Shown: positions 1 through 12,383, counted from the stretch's first letter. The stretch: DNA of 64,000 nucleotides from Epiperipatus broadwayi (GCA_028023455.1 JAQFVV010012394.1:27169053-27233052); one strand, 5' to 3'. Numbers and translations: made by a program. The notes: generated from the sequence alone by a model not told the origin.

Positions 1-286
1 GCATTTGGTATCTGCTATTAAGTTGTATAACTAATCATGCTTTTCTGTCCGATATATTATCAATCTCCACAATGTTGTTCTTCCAATTTTTATTTATAAT
101 GAATCCTACTCCACTTGTATTTCCAATATTTGTGCTTTTATAATAGAATACATGTCCACTTTTTAAATCAATTGTCTCTTTGCCTTTTCTTCTAATTTCA
201 CAAAGTCCAATAATGTCCCATTTAATATAAGACAATTCTTCTAATTCTTGCAATTTTCTTTCACTTGAAAGTGATTTGCAGTTTTA
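1..286 (-). pseudogene. RTE-like LINE, endonuclease N-terminal fragment
   Basis: A frame open from about 283 down to a TGA at 35-37, then continuing to the window edge, encodes the start of an APE-type endonuclease of a non-LTR retrotransposon. Visible motifs are IKWDIIGLCEIRR (the conserved Glu of the fold sits in LCEIRR) and SGVGFIINK. An upstream stop lies at 284-286, so the true start is uncertain; an internal Met is at 253. The TGA falls where related elements usually have Trp, so the copy is dead or the base is wrong. The rest of the element lies outside the window. Family recognition is firm, clade assignment (RTE, as annotated in many arthropods) is inference. Confidence 0.75.
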
Positions 287-480
287 AGTACTTAAATAAA
301 AAGTCATCATCAAATGGCAGCCTGGATCCACAATCAGAGGATTCTTAGCACCCGCTTTCGGCCACTAACCGCTGCCTTGATTGGTGACTTTACAGCCTCG
401 TGGAATGAAGGGCCATGATTTATTTTTGACTGTCATGATTGTATATATCTTTGAAAAATATTTATTTATAAATGCATTCA
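287..480. other. GC-richer block next to the LINE
   Basis: About 200 bases, noticeably richer in G+C than the surroundings. On the minus strand it immediately precedes the LINE frame and may be its 5' untranslated region, but there is no second copy in the window to test this. An AATAAA on the minus strand lies near 458-465. Confidence 0.3.
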
Positions 481-570
481 TTCTGCCATATCAGACAACT
501 GAGAAGAAAGATAATGGTGTTTCTTGATCTTAAACTCAGAGGTAAAAAGCCAATGAACTCACCATGCTGG

Positions 571-725
571 CTAATGCGTGTTGGTGAGCAGCCCATTCAT
601 GTTGGTATATACTATATGAATAATCATAGTAATAACGGCTGCAACGACAAGAACGTATGGAATGGACATTAGGAATTTGCCCTGCTCTGTTCCTTTAAGG
701 CCTCCAAGAAGAATCAAAGGGTATT
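571..725 (-). CDS. candidate terminal exon with a transmembrane segment
   Basis: Minus-strand segment beginning after an AG (726-727) that follows a branch-point-like CTATTAAC. It is open for about 51 codons to a TAG at 571-573. The product holds a hydrophobic stretch around IPYVLVVAAVITMIIHIVY flanked by LLGGLKGTEQGK and NMNGLLTNTH, as at the C-terminus of a membrane protein. Base composition is richer in G+C than the flanks, and a minus-strand AATAAA lies about 110 bases past the stop. No family is recognised, and no upstream exon was joined to it. A chance open frame is possible; transcript data would settle it. The overlapping plus-strand frame (472-672) has no supporting signal. Confidence 0.25.
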
Positions 726-759
726 CTTTCAGTTAATAGCAAACTCCTTTCTGCAGCAT

Positions 760-2580
760 ATATTTTAAATTTGTTTAATATAAACATTTTTGTAATTTTA
801 AATTAACCTTCCCCCCCGTTAATATATATTATTTTGATTATTGTTTAATCACAAAGAATAACCATTATATGCTAGCATTGTTTAAAGATTTTTAAACTTT
901 TTTAGTCTACTATATTCCTTAATTTTATTCAGTCATTTTTAGTGCCCTTTTTTTATCCTTTTTATTTTTATCTAATGTATAGCTGCAGGAAAAAGTTTGC
1001 TCATGATATGAATTAAAAAAAAATGAAATTATAAATTGACATATTATCAATTAAAATAAATTACAAAATTTTTATTAAGAACTTTGGAACTATTTGAAAT
1101 ATAACTATAAAATTAAAAATAATTAGTATTATTTATTCAAAGTAATAGATGGTTTTGATGAAAAGAACAAGTCTGTTTCAGTGTCTGTGACAAAAGAATT
1201 TCTTTACCTTGACAAAATTATTGAAAGCAGTATTGAATCTTTTCTCATAAAATATGTCAGGAAAAATATTAATAATTAGTTAATGTAATGTTATTACTAG
1301 TATTTTTATTAATATTTTTGCCATTTATAAAATAAGTTATAAAAAATGCCTTTTTCCAGAATTTTTATTGTGGATTATCTTGTAGTTGACCAGTTCTTAA
1401 AAAAAAAAAAATCCTCTCAACATAACATTGAATCTATTAAAATAGTAGAAAATAAATAGATAATGTTTATATAAAAAATAATAATAGTGATCTTCATGTT
1501 TGACACCCAAAAATATATTCGCTGAAATCAAAAATAAGTACGGCATCCTAGCCGACTAATTTATTGAATAATCAGTATATATTTCAGAATTTTTAGCCCT
1601 TTTTGACTTTTACCAGTCTGCTGACTAATAGTATGTATTCAGGGTATTCTGAGACATTGTGATGATGTTGATATTGCTTTCAACTTCTCTATTTTGTAGA
1701 TATCTGTTAATATTATTTTGTCAGTTCACATTTGTTTAATCATAGAAATTGGAATTAAAAATTTTTAATTAAAAAATAAATAAATAGGATGGCGGTATTA
1801 TACAGATATCAGAAATTAAAAGCATCTCTGGCAACGTCGCTGATAGTAAATTCGGTGCACTGTAAATTCTTTATTCACAGGTTTTGAGAACAGGGTTTTT
1901 TTTTTTTTTGTTATTTCAGAAAGAAAAATTTCATTTTCATATTTATTTCTAAACCAAAAACATAAGGGATTTCAATTAGATTTTATTTGAAAATGTTAGT
2001 TTTTATAAAAAATAAATCAAACAATAACCATAATTTTGTATAATAAGGTATTTATTTATGTAGCGCTATGTTAATAAATTGTAATTGTAAATTAGCAATC
2101 AGGCTAATATACATGCACTTTACAATGGTAAAGTGAACTTTGTGATTGGTTTGCTAAAAATAAATGCATTAATAAATGCCAGTGCAAAAAAATTTTGTGA
2201 AATAATAATATTAACCATTAGAACTAAAAGGAGATTGCTTTGACAACAGTTTGAAATTCTTGATTGTTATCTACATTGGGATTATCTAAGTGTTGACTGT
2301 TTCTAATGTTACTTATAAACCCATTTAGCCTTGAGCATTATTACACATAATAATAATAAGTACAATTTGACATTATTTAGTTGTGTTATAATGTCTGAAA
2401 AAAGTTCATTTCAAATTTTATTTTGTTTATTTTTTTTCAATAGGGAAAGACCACCATCAAATTAAAAAAAAAAAGCCATTGTTCACATTATATATTTTAC
2501 TTTAATACATTTTTTTTTCTTTTGTTAAAGTTTCAGTATTAGTTTTCAGAATCTTTTTTCATTTGTCAATTCACATTTTT
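760..2580. other. AT-rich DNA, no gene seen
   Basis: Poly-A/T runs and short direct repeats only. A splice-donor-like site (minus, near 1208) follows a short open stretch that I could not support as an exon. A hAT-like end motif near 1880 (GTTTTGAGAACAGG) has no matching partner. Confidence 0.5.
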
Positions 2581-2597
2581 TTTTCTCATGTGTCATA

Positions 2598-2677
2598 GCA
2601 TCACCCGGGAAGCGAACCCGCTAACCCGGGACAACTGCATGTAAAGCAGCTGTCGCTGACCTCTCGACCACCAATGC
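2598..2677 (-). tRNA. tRNA-Val(UAC)-like unit, probably pseudogene or SINE head
   Basis: On the minus strand the segment folds roughly as a cloverleaf. The acceptor stem GCATTGG/GTGATGC has two G-U pairs and one G-G mismatch. The D stem GTCG/CGAC is perfect around an AGAGGTCAG loop. The anticodon stem is GCTGC/GCAGT with loop TTTACAT, giving anticodon UAC. A T-arm follows with loop TTCGCTT. The region between anticodon and T arms is about 12 bases, too long for a valine tRNA and more like a class II tRNA. The same 3' flank (CATGTGTCATAGCATCA on plus) recurs near 8119, which points to a dispersed tRNA-derived repeat rather than a working tRNA. Confidence 0.4.
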
Positions 2678-2699
2678 TTGACTTGTCAATTCACATTTG

Positions 2700-5600
2700 T
2701 AATAAATAATGTAAAGATTATCAAAATATCTAGAATATAGATTTATTTATAAAACTAAAATATAAATGTAACAGAAACTGCCATTAAGGCATTCAAATAG
2801 GACTGGTGAGGAGCAAGCAAGAAAGTTAAAAAATGCGCATTGCTTATTTCTGAATAAAAGAATATGCATTTTATTCTTATACTCATTTCTAATTTAGAAT
2901 AAAATTTTATTGTTTACTGTTGCTATTTATTGCTTAGTATTCTCAACTTATGTTTTAATCATAAGGATTATAAATTTTTCATGTTTCAGTATACATTTAT
3001 TTATCTCCATTCATTTGAAAATAAATTACTTATTATTTTCTGATCAAATCAGAGATTAGGAAATTGGTTTGCATTCAATTTTTCATGAATAATTTGTTTT
3101 TCAAATGTAATCTGAGAGATAATTGATGGTTATGAATAAATAAATCTTTTACTTTTTAATCAATAAATATTATTTATTCATTTTTTTAAAAATAATTATT
3201 CATGTATAAATCAAAATTGAGATTATTAAAGATTAAATTTTTAGCTATAATAAAATGTTAAATTCTGCTTTTGATAGTTAGGAAGAATTTATTTCAATAC
3301 ATCTTTCCTAGTCAATGTATTAAATTGACTCCCCCTCTTCCAACATCCCCTTTAAAATTATACATAATTTTTAATTTGCATTACTTATTAGTAAGTATGT
3401 TTTATTGTTGTTAATCAATTAAGTAATTTATTTAAAAGTACTGGATAAGAATGTAGTGTTTTACTGTTTATGCAAAATTTATTTATATAAACAATGACAG
3501 AAGAAATGCTTCAAGATCTCTGAAAAATGTCAACGTTTGCAAACTGTAAAAACATTATTGTACATTTAATATTTATTTATATATGTTAGCTTAATTTAAA
3601 AAAAAAAAAAAATTGTTATTGTTATAAAAAAAAAAAATGCATATTTCAAATATTTTAAAGTCTGCCTGAAGGTAATAGATAAAGTAACTACATAATAGAA
3701 TAGTATTGGCCAAAAACTATTTGATCATCATTTGTAGTTTGCTGTTTCTTGTCACCTCCTTTAACAGAATTTAATTGCAATTGGGTGGGGAAATTTACAT
3801 ATATTCTAAATAAAGTAAGTATTCCATTCTATTATGTCTTTCATTTTTCTTTATTATATACTTTCTTGGGTCTAAAATCAACATCTTAGAAATATATTTT
3901 GATCAGATAATTTGAATAAAATATGGATAACCAATATATGTTCAAAAGCAAAGCTGCTATTTTATGTAACAAGAAATTGAGCAATGTGCAAGCAATTTAG
4001 TATCATTTTCACTTAGATCACCATTTTATGTGAAACCATAGAAACAAGTTAATTGGTGAAAAATCATTTTTATTTATAAATCAGGAAATAGCGTCCATTT
4101 CTCCACAAGGGCAACACTACCTTAACTTTCAAATAGACTGATTCAACATTTTCACCCCACAAAACTCAAAACATTTTATATGTACCCTGGATTCGATCAC
4201 AGCACTGTAAATATTATACATATATACCAGGTAATCAAATATGTATATATATCAAATGCGTGTAGAAAATAAACAGTTAAACTATCGAAACATCAACAAC
4301 CTAATGCCCTACTCGTCTGTAACATCAACAACCTAATGCCCTACTCGTCTGTGCTAAGTTTGAACCTTATTTTTAAATATTTAACTCTTAAAATTAAGTG
4401 TAAAACCCACTATCATGGCTGTCTGAATAGCATTACATATGAACCATCTCTATAATTAGATAGGATTAATGAAATTATAGCGTATTACTATAGCAGAATA
4501 TTTTATAAAATATTTATTATATAGAATAATGTTAAAAGTCAATTTATTAATTTTGTTATTATAAATTCATATGTGGATATATAATCTACCCTATATTATA
4601 ATGTATATAGGGATGGCATGATGTATTTAAAATGTTAAAAGGTTTTATTTAAAAATACTGTAAAAGGTTTTATTTAAGAGTATGATAAAAAGTTTCTTAT
4701 GTAGTAATTAAAATAAAAGTTCTGATCAAGTAATTTAAACAGATTTGTTGTAGGTAAAATAAAAATAATCTTTTAAAATCTAACTAATTGAGAGTTAAAA
4801 TTGTTTGCAACAGGTCATACAGAAGAAGCATTGGACCAGCACTATTTTGATAGCATAAAGGGAACTATAGCACGTCAGAAATCCAGCAATAGATTAAAAA
4901 TAAAATTTATATAATTCTGTATCAGTAAAGCAAATTATTAAGGTAATGAATGGGTTTTGAGGAAATATAGATTCCTATAATGTAAGTGCTTGTAGAGCAA
5001 AACATATACCCTATATTTTAAACTCAGTATAGGGAATAACCATTCTTATGAAAGCAGTTGCAGCCAGATTCCACATCAGTTTTAATTTCTAAAATGTCCG
5101 GCTAAAACAGGCATTTCTTTGCTGTTATTCTGTGGAGAGAACAGAGGTTTCTCTCATCAAATGCCATAGCAACTATCATGCTGCTAGAAGACTCAAAGCC
5201 TAACAGAACGGGAAGATGACGCCATCAGCCGCCCATTCAAGCTCACCAAACCTACAGCTCAAGCACCTACAGTCCACATAAAATGATAACCGATAAATTT
5301 ATTTTCAAAACCGCAGAGCTCTGGGTAATTCTTATACAAATTATAACAAACCTAAATCCAAGTTAGCTAACTCTCCTTAAAATTATTTAAATGTAACTTG
5401 ATTAACAGTAACCAAATGTAACTATAATTTAAATCCGTTTTAATATTTAAAATAATGTATAAAGCATTATCAAAATTAATATTTCTACAAAGTTATTTGT
5501 AATTCCTTTTTACTAAGAAAGTAAATTAACATTTTCTAATTTAAAGTTATATCACTGCAGTTGTATCCAGATGTCTTTTTCTTAATTTACTTAAATGTTT

Positions 5601-6030
5601 ATTGTATTTCCTATGCCAATATTTCAAAATAGCGAGCACTTAATTTTAATATATTTTCAAGAAGATATTATTCAAATATCTTCACGTAATTGTTTTATAG
5701 CGTCACCTTTCTGTGCGCTGTTTCTAAATCCAATTTTTATAAATAATAACAACTCACCTTGCACTTGTTATAATTCTTATTAATTTATGATTTCAAATGT
5801 GAAAATGTGGCTCATTTCAATCAGCAATTTGCAAGCTTAAATTTATATATTTTTTTATTATTAAGAATTAAACTAGCCTTGAGAATAGTTATAAGTATAT
5901 TTCCCAGTTAAGTTATTCCCTAAGTCCATATAAATATAATTTCCCTCCTTAAAATATTGATTAAAGTAACCAAATAGATCGAGCATGATGAAGTAAAGAT
6001 GTTATAAATACTTCCGTCAGTAGCATATAT
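2700..6030. other. AT-rich DNA, no gene seen
   Basis: Mostly simple AT-rich sequence. A perfect 32-bp tandem duplication lies at 4289-4352. A GC-richer block at about 5040-5330 has no recognisable product. A weak 16-bp inverted pair at about 3690 and 3820 could be a degenerate MITE, but no target duplication was found. A donor-like AAG/GTGAGT on the minus strand near 5755 has no open exon upstream. Confidence 0.5.
4289..4352. repeat. perfect 32-bp tandem duplication
   Basis: Two identical adjacent 32-bp units, each ending ACTCGTCTGT. Identity implies a recent duplication or an assembly join. Confidence 0.85.
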
Positions 6031-6033
6031 ATA

Positions 6034-6159
6034 TATATAAAATACATATTTTGCGGGTTCATCCGTGTTAAAAACTTTTAATATCAATTTACTGACGTTT
6101 CGACTTGATATTAAAAGTTTTTAACACGGATGAACCCGCAAAATATGTATTTTATATAT
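6034..6159. repeat. foldback element, 53-bp perfect arms with GAAACGTC loop
   Basis: Arms 6034-6086 and 6106-6159 are reverse complements with no mismatch seen apart from the AT ends. They enclose a 19-base loop. The arms contain TTGCGGGTTCATCCGTG. Read on the minus strand, the loop gives AGTCGAAACGTCAG, resembling the GAAAC-GUC strand of small hammerhead ribozymes, but no CUGANGA strand was found nearby. AT microsatellites flank both sides. Confidence 0.8.
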
Positions 6160-6239
6160 TTAACCCGTGCAAATCTTCGTTTTAACATATATATATATAT
6201 ATATATCATGCTACACAGGGTTGGCTTCGATTGATTGAG

Positions 6240-7780
6240 CTAATAAGCTATTATTCTTATATTTTATAATATTAAATATAATATTCTTTGCTTGGCGGAT
6301 GAGATCCCTTATTTATTAAATATTTTTTTCATTTTGTTATGTATATTAAGATGGAGTCACAGTTAAAGCCAGTACATCTTCTCTCATAGGGTAGTGCAGT
6401 AGCGAAGCTCCGAGTTAAAGCCAGTTAGCACATAAGTCCCCTGCCACTTCTGAACAAAATGTTCCTTTTTCATTCGCAGCATAACTATTGATCCCAGGGT
6501 ACCGGTGTTTGTCGCAAGAACCCTTGAGTTACTCATCCATCTGCAGAGCGACTTTTCTTATTGTCATTTACCTGTGCGTAGCGCATTTGTAATCTCCTTA
6601 ATATATCACTTTCAGCATTGATCTGAAAATTCTCTTGAAAGCCAGGTTCAATCTAAAGTTATTTGAGATGGTTTATAAGTTCGTCTTTAATATAAATATT
6701 TGTAATAATAAATGAATTATTAGTTTTAATCAAGGCTTAGTATGATTGCTTATATATAATACTCACAAGTTAAATAGGAGTTGGTATAATTATTGATAGA
6801 CATATCATAGTGATTATTTATATATTCTTTGTAATTAAATTCCTCAGATGAAAGTCTGTTAAACTCATCTATTATAAAGCATTAATTATTACTTGTGTAA
6901 ATACATCCATAAATTAATCTGTAAGAAGAGAGTTTATCTCTTTATTCATCCAAATGCCTGCATGCATTTTTTATATGCTAGAAAATTCTATGTATGAATT
7001 ATTTAGATTCATGATTTACTATTATAATAAATATACAGTTAAATTAATCTAATCATTTTCTGCCTCATTTATTCAATCCAATTCTAATTATTGATCATAT
7101 TCATTTATAAATCTATGCATTAATAAAATCTCCATTAGTTAAGTATAATTAGATTTAATTAATAGCGTTTTAACCTAGAATCTTATTGCTTCACCCTGAC
7201 CTATTTCGGCCATGAATAAAATGGTATACTACATGTAACTTCAAGGTGATCATTCATAGGGTCATGAGTCTTGGAGTACTAACATGCGAGTTGAAGTGTG
7301 GTCAGATTCGGGACGTCACTCCTGGTCTGGTCAGCTTTGGTCTTTATGCCTGGACTCTAGATTCTATTATGCGAATGTGCAAACTTGACTGGTACCACTA
7401 TATTTAGTTAGTGATAAATTCCAAATTACCGGTACCACTATATTTAATAACATAAAATACCACCAATCTTCAATAGAGATCAATAATACCAAAACATGAT
7501 TACATAATCATCCTGATTGAAATTTTTATAAAATTAAAATTTGTTTGTGGGGGTGAAATGTACAGACATCTGTAAAATGGTGTATGTAGATCAACAATTT
7601 CAAAAAATATATTAAAAGTATTAATATTGAATGAAAGTAAAATAAATTATTTAAATTGTTAACAGATAAAAAAATATTAAAAATAAAAATTTTAAAATTA
7701 ATTCTGATTTTCATATTGTCAGTATATGTATATATTTACATATTACTATATATATATGTTTTTCTTTTCATGTTGTGCTT
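6240..7780. other. no supported gene; two GC-richer blocks
   Basis: At 6355-6600 there is a GC-richer block with the direct repeat AGTTAAAGCCAGT and a short minus-strand open stretch that I do not recognise. At 7255-7400 a block contains GGTCAGATTCGGGAC, distantly like a tRNA B box, so it may be a decayed SINE. The rest is AT-rich. Confidence 0.4.
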
Positions 7781-7784
7781 GCAG

Positions 7785-7907
7785 GTTTTAGGTATTTTAA
7801 ATTCAAATGTTTTCTTAGCTTTTTGGGTTTGTATGACTTTATCAGGATATATCATTATACTTGGTTTAAACTCTTCTGCAAAACAGACAGATCAGTTTAC
7901 AAAATGA
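7785..7907 (+). CDS. candidate terminal exon, membrane-protein C-terminus
   Basis: A T-rich tract ending in TTGCAG (7779-7784) is followed by an open frame of 40 codons to TGA-TAG (7905-7910). An AATAAA polyadenylation signal lies at 7939-7944, about 30 bases past the stop. The frame contains one hydrophobic segment (FLAFWVCMTLSGYIIILGL) and a polar tail SSAKQTDQFTK. These three signals in the right order are what a last exon should look like. The frame is also open upstream through low-complexity Ile/Tyr/Leu codons that are probably intronic. I do not recognise a family. No donor exon upstream was identified. Confidence 0.35.
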   Translation, partial: VLGILNSNVFLAFWVCMTLSGYIIILGLNSSAKQTDQFTK

Positions 7908-7938
7908 TAGGTATTTCTATAAGGTTCCAGAAATCCCC

Positions 7939-7944
7939 AATAAA
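7939..7944 (+). promoter_or_regulatory. AATAAA polyadenylation signal
   Basis: Canonical hexamer about 30 bases after the stop of the candidate exon ending at 7907. It is a common word in AT-rich DNA, so the support comes only from its position. Confidence 0.3.
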
Positions 7945-8116
7945 TGTTTAATTCATCTCAGGTTTAGATGGTCTAACAGGGATCTGCAGTTCCAAAAAAT
8001 AGCCATTAGCACACTAAGCAATAATAATTATGATCTCTTTAGACTTTTATCATTCTGGTCTTAGCCTTTATCCTTTTTAGCAAGCTGAACTTCTTAAGAT
8101 TTAAAATTTTTTTTGT

Positions 8117-8150
8117 TCTCATGTGTCATAGCATCAGCCAGGAAGCTGAC
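8117..8150 (-). repeat. fragment of the 2.6-kb tRNA-like repeat
   Basis: Matches the 3' end and flank of the tRNA-like unit at 2598 (CATGTGTCATAGCATCA then CAGGAAGC), then diverges. Confidence 0.5.
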
Positions 8151-8278
8151 ATGTAGCAAAATAGAAAGAAATCTCAAATAGCCAATGTTTTGTTAACTCC
8201 CAGCGTACACAACTAATTAACATTTTAATTGCATAATCCTCATAGGGGATTTACTTTAAGCAGAATGTTTTATTTATT

Positions 8279-8424
8279 ATTTTAATTATATAATTTTAAT
8301 ATTTTAGAACTAATATAGCATACTTTGAACTACAGCTTTCATTTTCTTTTCATTTTAATTATATAATTTTAATATTTTAGAACTAATATAGCATACTTTG
8401 AACTACAGCTTTCATTTTCTTTTC
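8279..8424. repeat. perfect 73-bp tandem duplication
   Basis: Two identical 73-bp units in direct tandem; each contains AGCATACTTTGAACTACAG. No gene in the unit. A G9 run follows at about 8483. Confidence 0.9.
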
Positions 8425-9249
8425 ATATAAAATATTATTGACTTCCATTTGGTTTTACTACTTGGATTTGTATTTGAAGTGAGGGGGGGGGTATTTCCTT
8501 AATTTGGACTTAAATGTGTTATATGCACATACTGTACATATAAATGATAGATATATTTATTGTTGCCATATTGTAATTTTCACATGGTATTGAGTAGATT
8601 CACAATTTAAACATAGGTTTATCTTCCTAAATTTATATAATACCACCATGAGATCATCTGATCTGTTTAAATTTTTTTTTTTTTTGCTAATTTATTGTTT
8701 TTAAGCTATCAGTTTTTTTACATCTATTGTTAACAAATTGTCATGATAAAATATTTTTCTTTCCACATAGGTAGGTACATTATTCCTTATTTTTAGAAAT
8801 TTTTATTATTTAAAATATATATATTTTCTTTTTTTTAATTCTTATAATTGAGAGATAACTTCCTTTTTTATTAAAAAACATTTAAGCAACTTAACAAATA
8901 AATCCTACATTTTCAGGTATCAATTGAAACAAAATTTATTAACCTCAAAATAAAAAAAAATCATTTTTTTTAAATAATGGTAATAGACAATCTGTTTGAT
9001 TCTTGACTCTTTGTCAATAGTATTATTTATTCAAAGCTATTTATTTCAATAATTTTATAATGGTAAAATAAATTAGTAAGGTCATTTAAAATGGTAATTT
9101 ATATAATCACCTTGTTTTTAATATTAACCAGTTCTGTTTTTTTTTAAATTTGTATATGCAAATAGGTGGGAAATGTTTCACATTATTATATCACTGTATA
9201 TGAACAGTATTTTAGTTCAATGTATATATAAATTCCAGCTTTATTATAA

Positions 9250-11080
9250 TATATATTATAATGGTATATAATATGCCATTACATTAATTTAAAATTAAAA
9301 TAAAAACTTAAGTTCGTAAATAAAAATAAAACTAAAAGCTAAAAAAATTAAAGAGTTGTTAAACGTATATATATTTGCACAGCTGCAAAACTTTAAAAGT
9401 ATTTTTAAAAAAAAAAAAAAAAAGTATTTGAACATACTTTTTTATAAAAAAAGGTGAAGATCTAAATATAAAATATTTTAAATGAAAAAGATTCCTATGT
9501 AATCTCAGTAAATGGAAATGATTGTGTTATTAATTATTGAAAAGCAAACTAGCCCTTGGGGCTCTTATAGAAAAAAGTCAGATGAAAGATATAGATAAGA
9601 GAATTAAAAAAAATTAGAATGTCCAATAAAGCAGTAACCAATTGCTCGGATCTTAATGGAAATTATTGGAACAGGAAACTATGTTCAATGAATCCGGAGG
9701 AGTACTATAAAAGAAAAAAATATTCAAATTAAAACAGTTCCAGCTTGATTGTTTTTGAGAGGCGTGATAAGATGCAATTGTCACCCTCTCTCACTTATTT
9801 AAAAATGAAAGGACTGTAATACCAGGATTGAAACAGCTAAGGCCACCTTCAACAGTCCGGTCTTCCAAAGAAAGACTTTGCGGGAATTAGCACGAGGAAC
9901 CGGGATTCTTCTACTGTAAGATATGAACTGTAAAATTTAAAAGTAATTAAGAACTTTCGCCAAGATTTGACAAGCTTTTAATATTCACCTAACCTAAATT
10001 TTAAAATGAACTTTTCTGACTTATAAGTTTTTCAAATTAATTATTAATGTTTAATTTTTATACATTTGAGTTTGCTAAAAATCATTTTCATTTTTTTTAT
10101 TAATATTTATTGTATACATTATTTAAACGCATTAAATTTAAGTTGGGTATAGATGCTTGCATAAATTCGTTAACGTTTAATTATGTTTTAATTTTCATAT
10201 TTGATTAGAATATATAGATATTCGGTAAATAATGATACCTTACGTTGAGTATCTAAAATATATTTATTCGGATGTCTTTTAAGTTATTGGTGTCAGTGCG
10301 GCATCTTATGATGAATGCCATTGGGTTTCGTGTAAATTTCCCTCTGCAATTCCATCAATGACTTTATATTTTGATCATTTATGTTTATTTTGAAATGTTT
10401 TTAACCGTGTAATCTATGTAGCCGATCTATACTCAACATTAAAAAAACAATCTTTTATAAAATTCATCTGTGCGAAATTATATAAATGTTAAATTTAAGT
10501 CGGGCATGAATGGCTATATAGATTTGTAAAGTTATATTAATTAATGAAGGGGGGGGGGTAATCTTAGGTTATTTGTTGCGTAGTTGGATTGGGTCAATGG
10601 ATTGGATGTATCAGTATAATTAGTAAATGTAGTATGAGGTCCGCTATGTGCAGAATCACCATTATACACCGCACACTCCCTTTTAGCCTATGGAACGGGA
10701 TAAAGTAAGACGGAAAATGCAGTCCCTTCCTATGGAGTTTTTTTATGGCTCTTCTCGTCAGACAGATGTAGTATTCATACTGCATTAAATACATCGATGT
10801 ATCAGATGGATTGACGTTGGTTTAACTGCAAACTTTTGGCCTAAGGTTAAATAAGGGATAGAATATTTTCTTTTCAAATGCAATCTATATAGTTTATTCA
10901 TACTCGACACTTTTAAAAATATTATTAAACAAGTCTATATGGATTGTTCAAACTAAAAAAATTTAAATTTAAAAATTAAATTAATAACCAACCTCAAATA
11001 ATAAATTGTATTCCTCAATTTTATCTATATGTGCGTAAATAAATGTTTGTGTGTTAATTACTGGCAGTGGCTTCTTTTAT
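9250..11080 (+). repeat. LTR-like repeat, copy D1
   Basis: Direct repeat of 34,060-35,975 over about 1.8 kb, by eye about 80% identical. Copy D2 begins TGTAACGATATATAA, the way many Ty3/gypsy LTRs begin. Both copies keep a TATAAAA box about 450 bases in (here near 9706), and both end at TGGCAGTGGCTT, which could be a primer-binding site. No coding region is inside. A solo LTR plus leader, or another non-autonomous element, are both possible. The RTE-like fragment begins right after this copy. Confidence 0.55.
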
Positions 11081-11099
11081 TTTAATATTGAAAATATTT

Positions 11100-12250
11100 T
11101 ACTAAGATAATTACAATTCGTCTACATAGAACATTAGATTTCCACCAACCAAGAGAACAAGCTGGATTTCAAAGTGATTTTAGTACAGTAGATCATATCC
11201 AGGTATTGAGAGAAGTTATAGAAAGGACAAATGAATATGAGTTGCCATTATGCTTTGGATTTGTAGATTATGAAAATGCATTTGATTCTATAAACATTTC
11301 TTCAGTGATTAAAGCATTGGATCATCAAGGTATAGATCCAGGATATTGTCATAATTTAAAGAATATTTATAAAAATGTAGGGAAGTCAACATTGAGATGG
11401 GTGTAAGACAGGGTGACTCCAAAACTTTTTACAGCAATGCTGCTAGAAGTATTTTGTGGATTAAAATGGGAAGCTAAAGGAGTGAAAGTAAATGATTATT
11501 TAAGTCATTTAGATTTTGCAGATGATGTAGTTGTTTTTGCAAATAATGCTTCAGAACTGCAGGAAATGTTGCAAAAGTTATCATATGAAAGTAGGACTAA
11601 AGATATGTTAAAAAGACTAAAGTAATGTTGAATGGCTTTTCTCAAAATATGAAAATAAAGATTGATTATGATGAGTTAGAAGAAGTTAACAGCTACAAAT
11701 ACCTTGGTCAGATTATTAATACAGGTGAAAACGTAATGGATGAAATTAGTCATAGAATTAAATTTGATTGGAGTGCTTTTGGTAGAAGTAACTTGATACT
11801 AAAAGGAAATATGCCTTTGTGTTTGAAAAGGAAGGTTTTTAAATAAATGTGTTTTACTAGTTCTTACTTATGGATCTGAGTCATGGACATTTAGTAGAAG
11901 AGCAATACAGTGACTTCAGACCACTCAAAGAAGTAGAGAGAGATGCATGTTAGGAGTAACAAGAAGACATCAAAAACATAATTACTGACATCATTGAAAA
12001 AATTAAAAGACAGAAGTGGAGTTGGGCCGTACATATTGCTAGAAGAGATGATAATAGATGGACAATTGAAATCTTAAACTGGATTCCAAGTGATTGTAAA
12101 AGACACAGAAAGAGACCACATGTGAGATGGATGGATGAAATAAGAAAGTGTGCAGGGATGATTTGGGGAAGAGAAGCTAAAGATCGGAGAAGATGGATTG
12201 AACTTAACCCCGCAGTGGATTGACAATGGTTGATGATGATGATGATGTAA
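11100..12250 (+). pseudogene. RTE-like LINE reverse transcriptase, 5'-truncated
   Basis: Frame pieces at about 11,110-11,405, 11,413-11,625 and 11,625-11,846 read through the reverse transcriptase. In order they show EQAGFQSDFSTVDHI, then motif A (GFVDYENAFDSI), then motif C (HLDFADDVVVFANN), then thumb-like sequence (NSYKYLGQII). A decayed tail with RHRKRPHVRWMDEI and REAKDRRRWIELNP follows, then a (GAT)n tract typical of RTE 3' ends. The conserved aspartates of motifs A and C are present. A stop at 11,404 and several frameshifts kill the copy. The endonuclease and first RT blocks are missing. It is the same family as 51.6-52.85 kb, and probably as the endonuclease piece at position 1. Confidence 0.85.
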
Positions 12251-12383
12251 TTAAAATAATATATATATATAATAACTGAAACACAGGCTTGTTATATACC
12301 TGTGGCTATATATATGTAATATAGGGTATATGAGCACAGACTTTCACACCACCCATCTCTCTCCACTCTATCTAATAACACCG

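Noticed and set aside
472-672. Plus-strand 66-codon frame
   Set aside because: No acceptor, domain or terminator support; the minus strand of the same interval has the better exon signals.
1868-1895. hAT terminal repeat near 1,880
   Set aside because: The motif is partial and no partner end or 8-bp duplication was found.
3690-3836. Small MITE with 16-bp imperfect inverted ends
   Set aside because: Ends mismatch and no target duplication; could be chance in AT-rich DNA.
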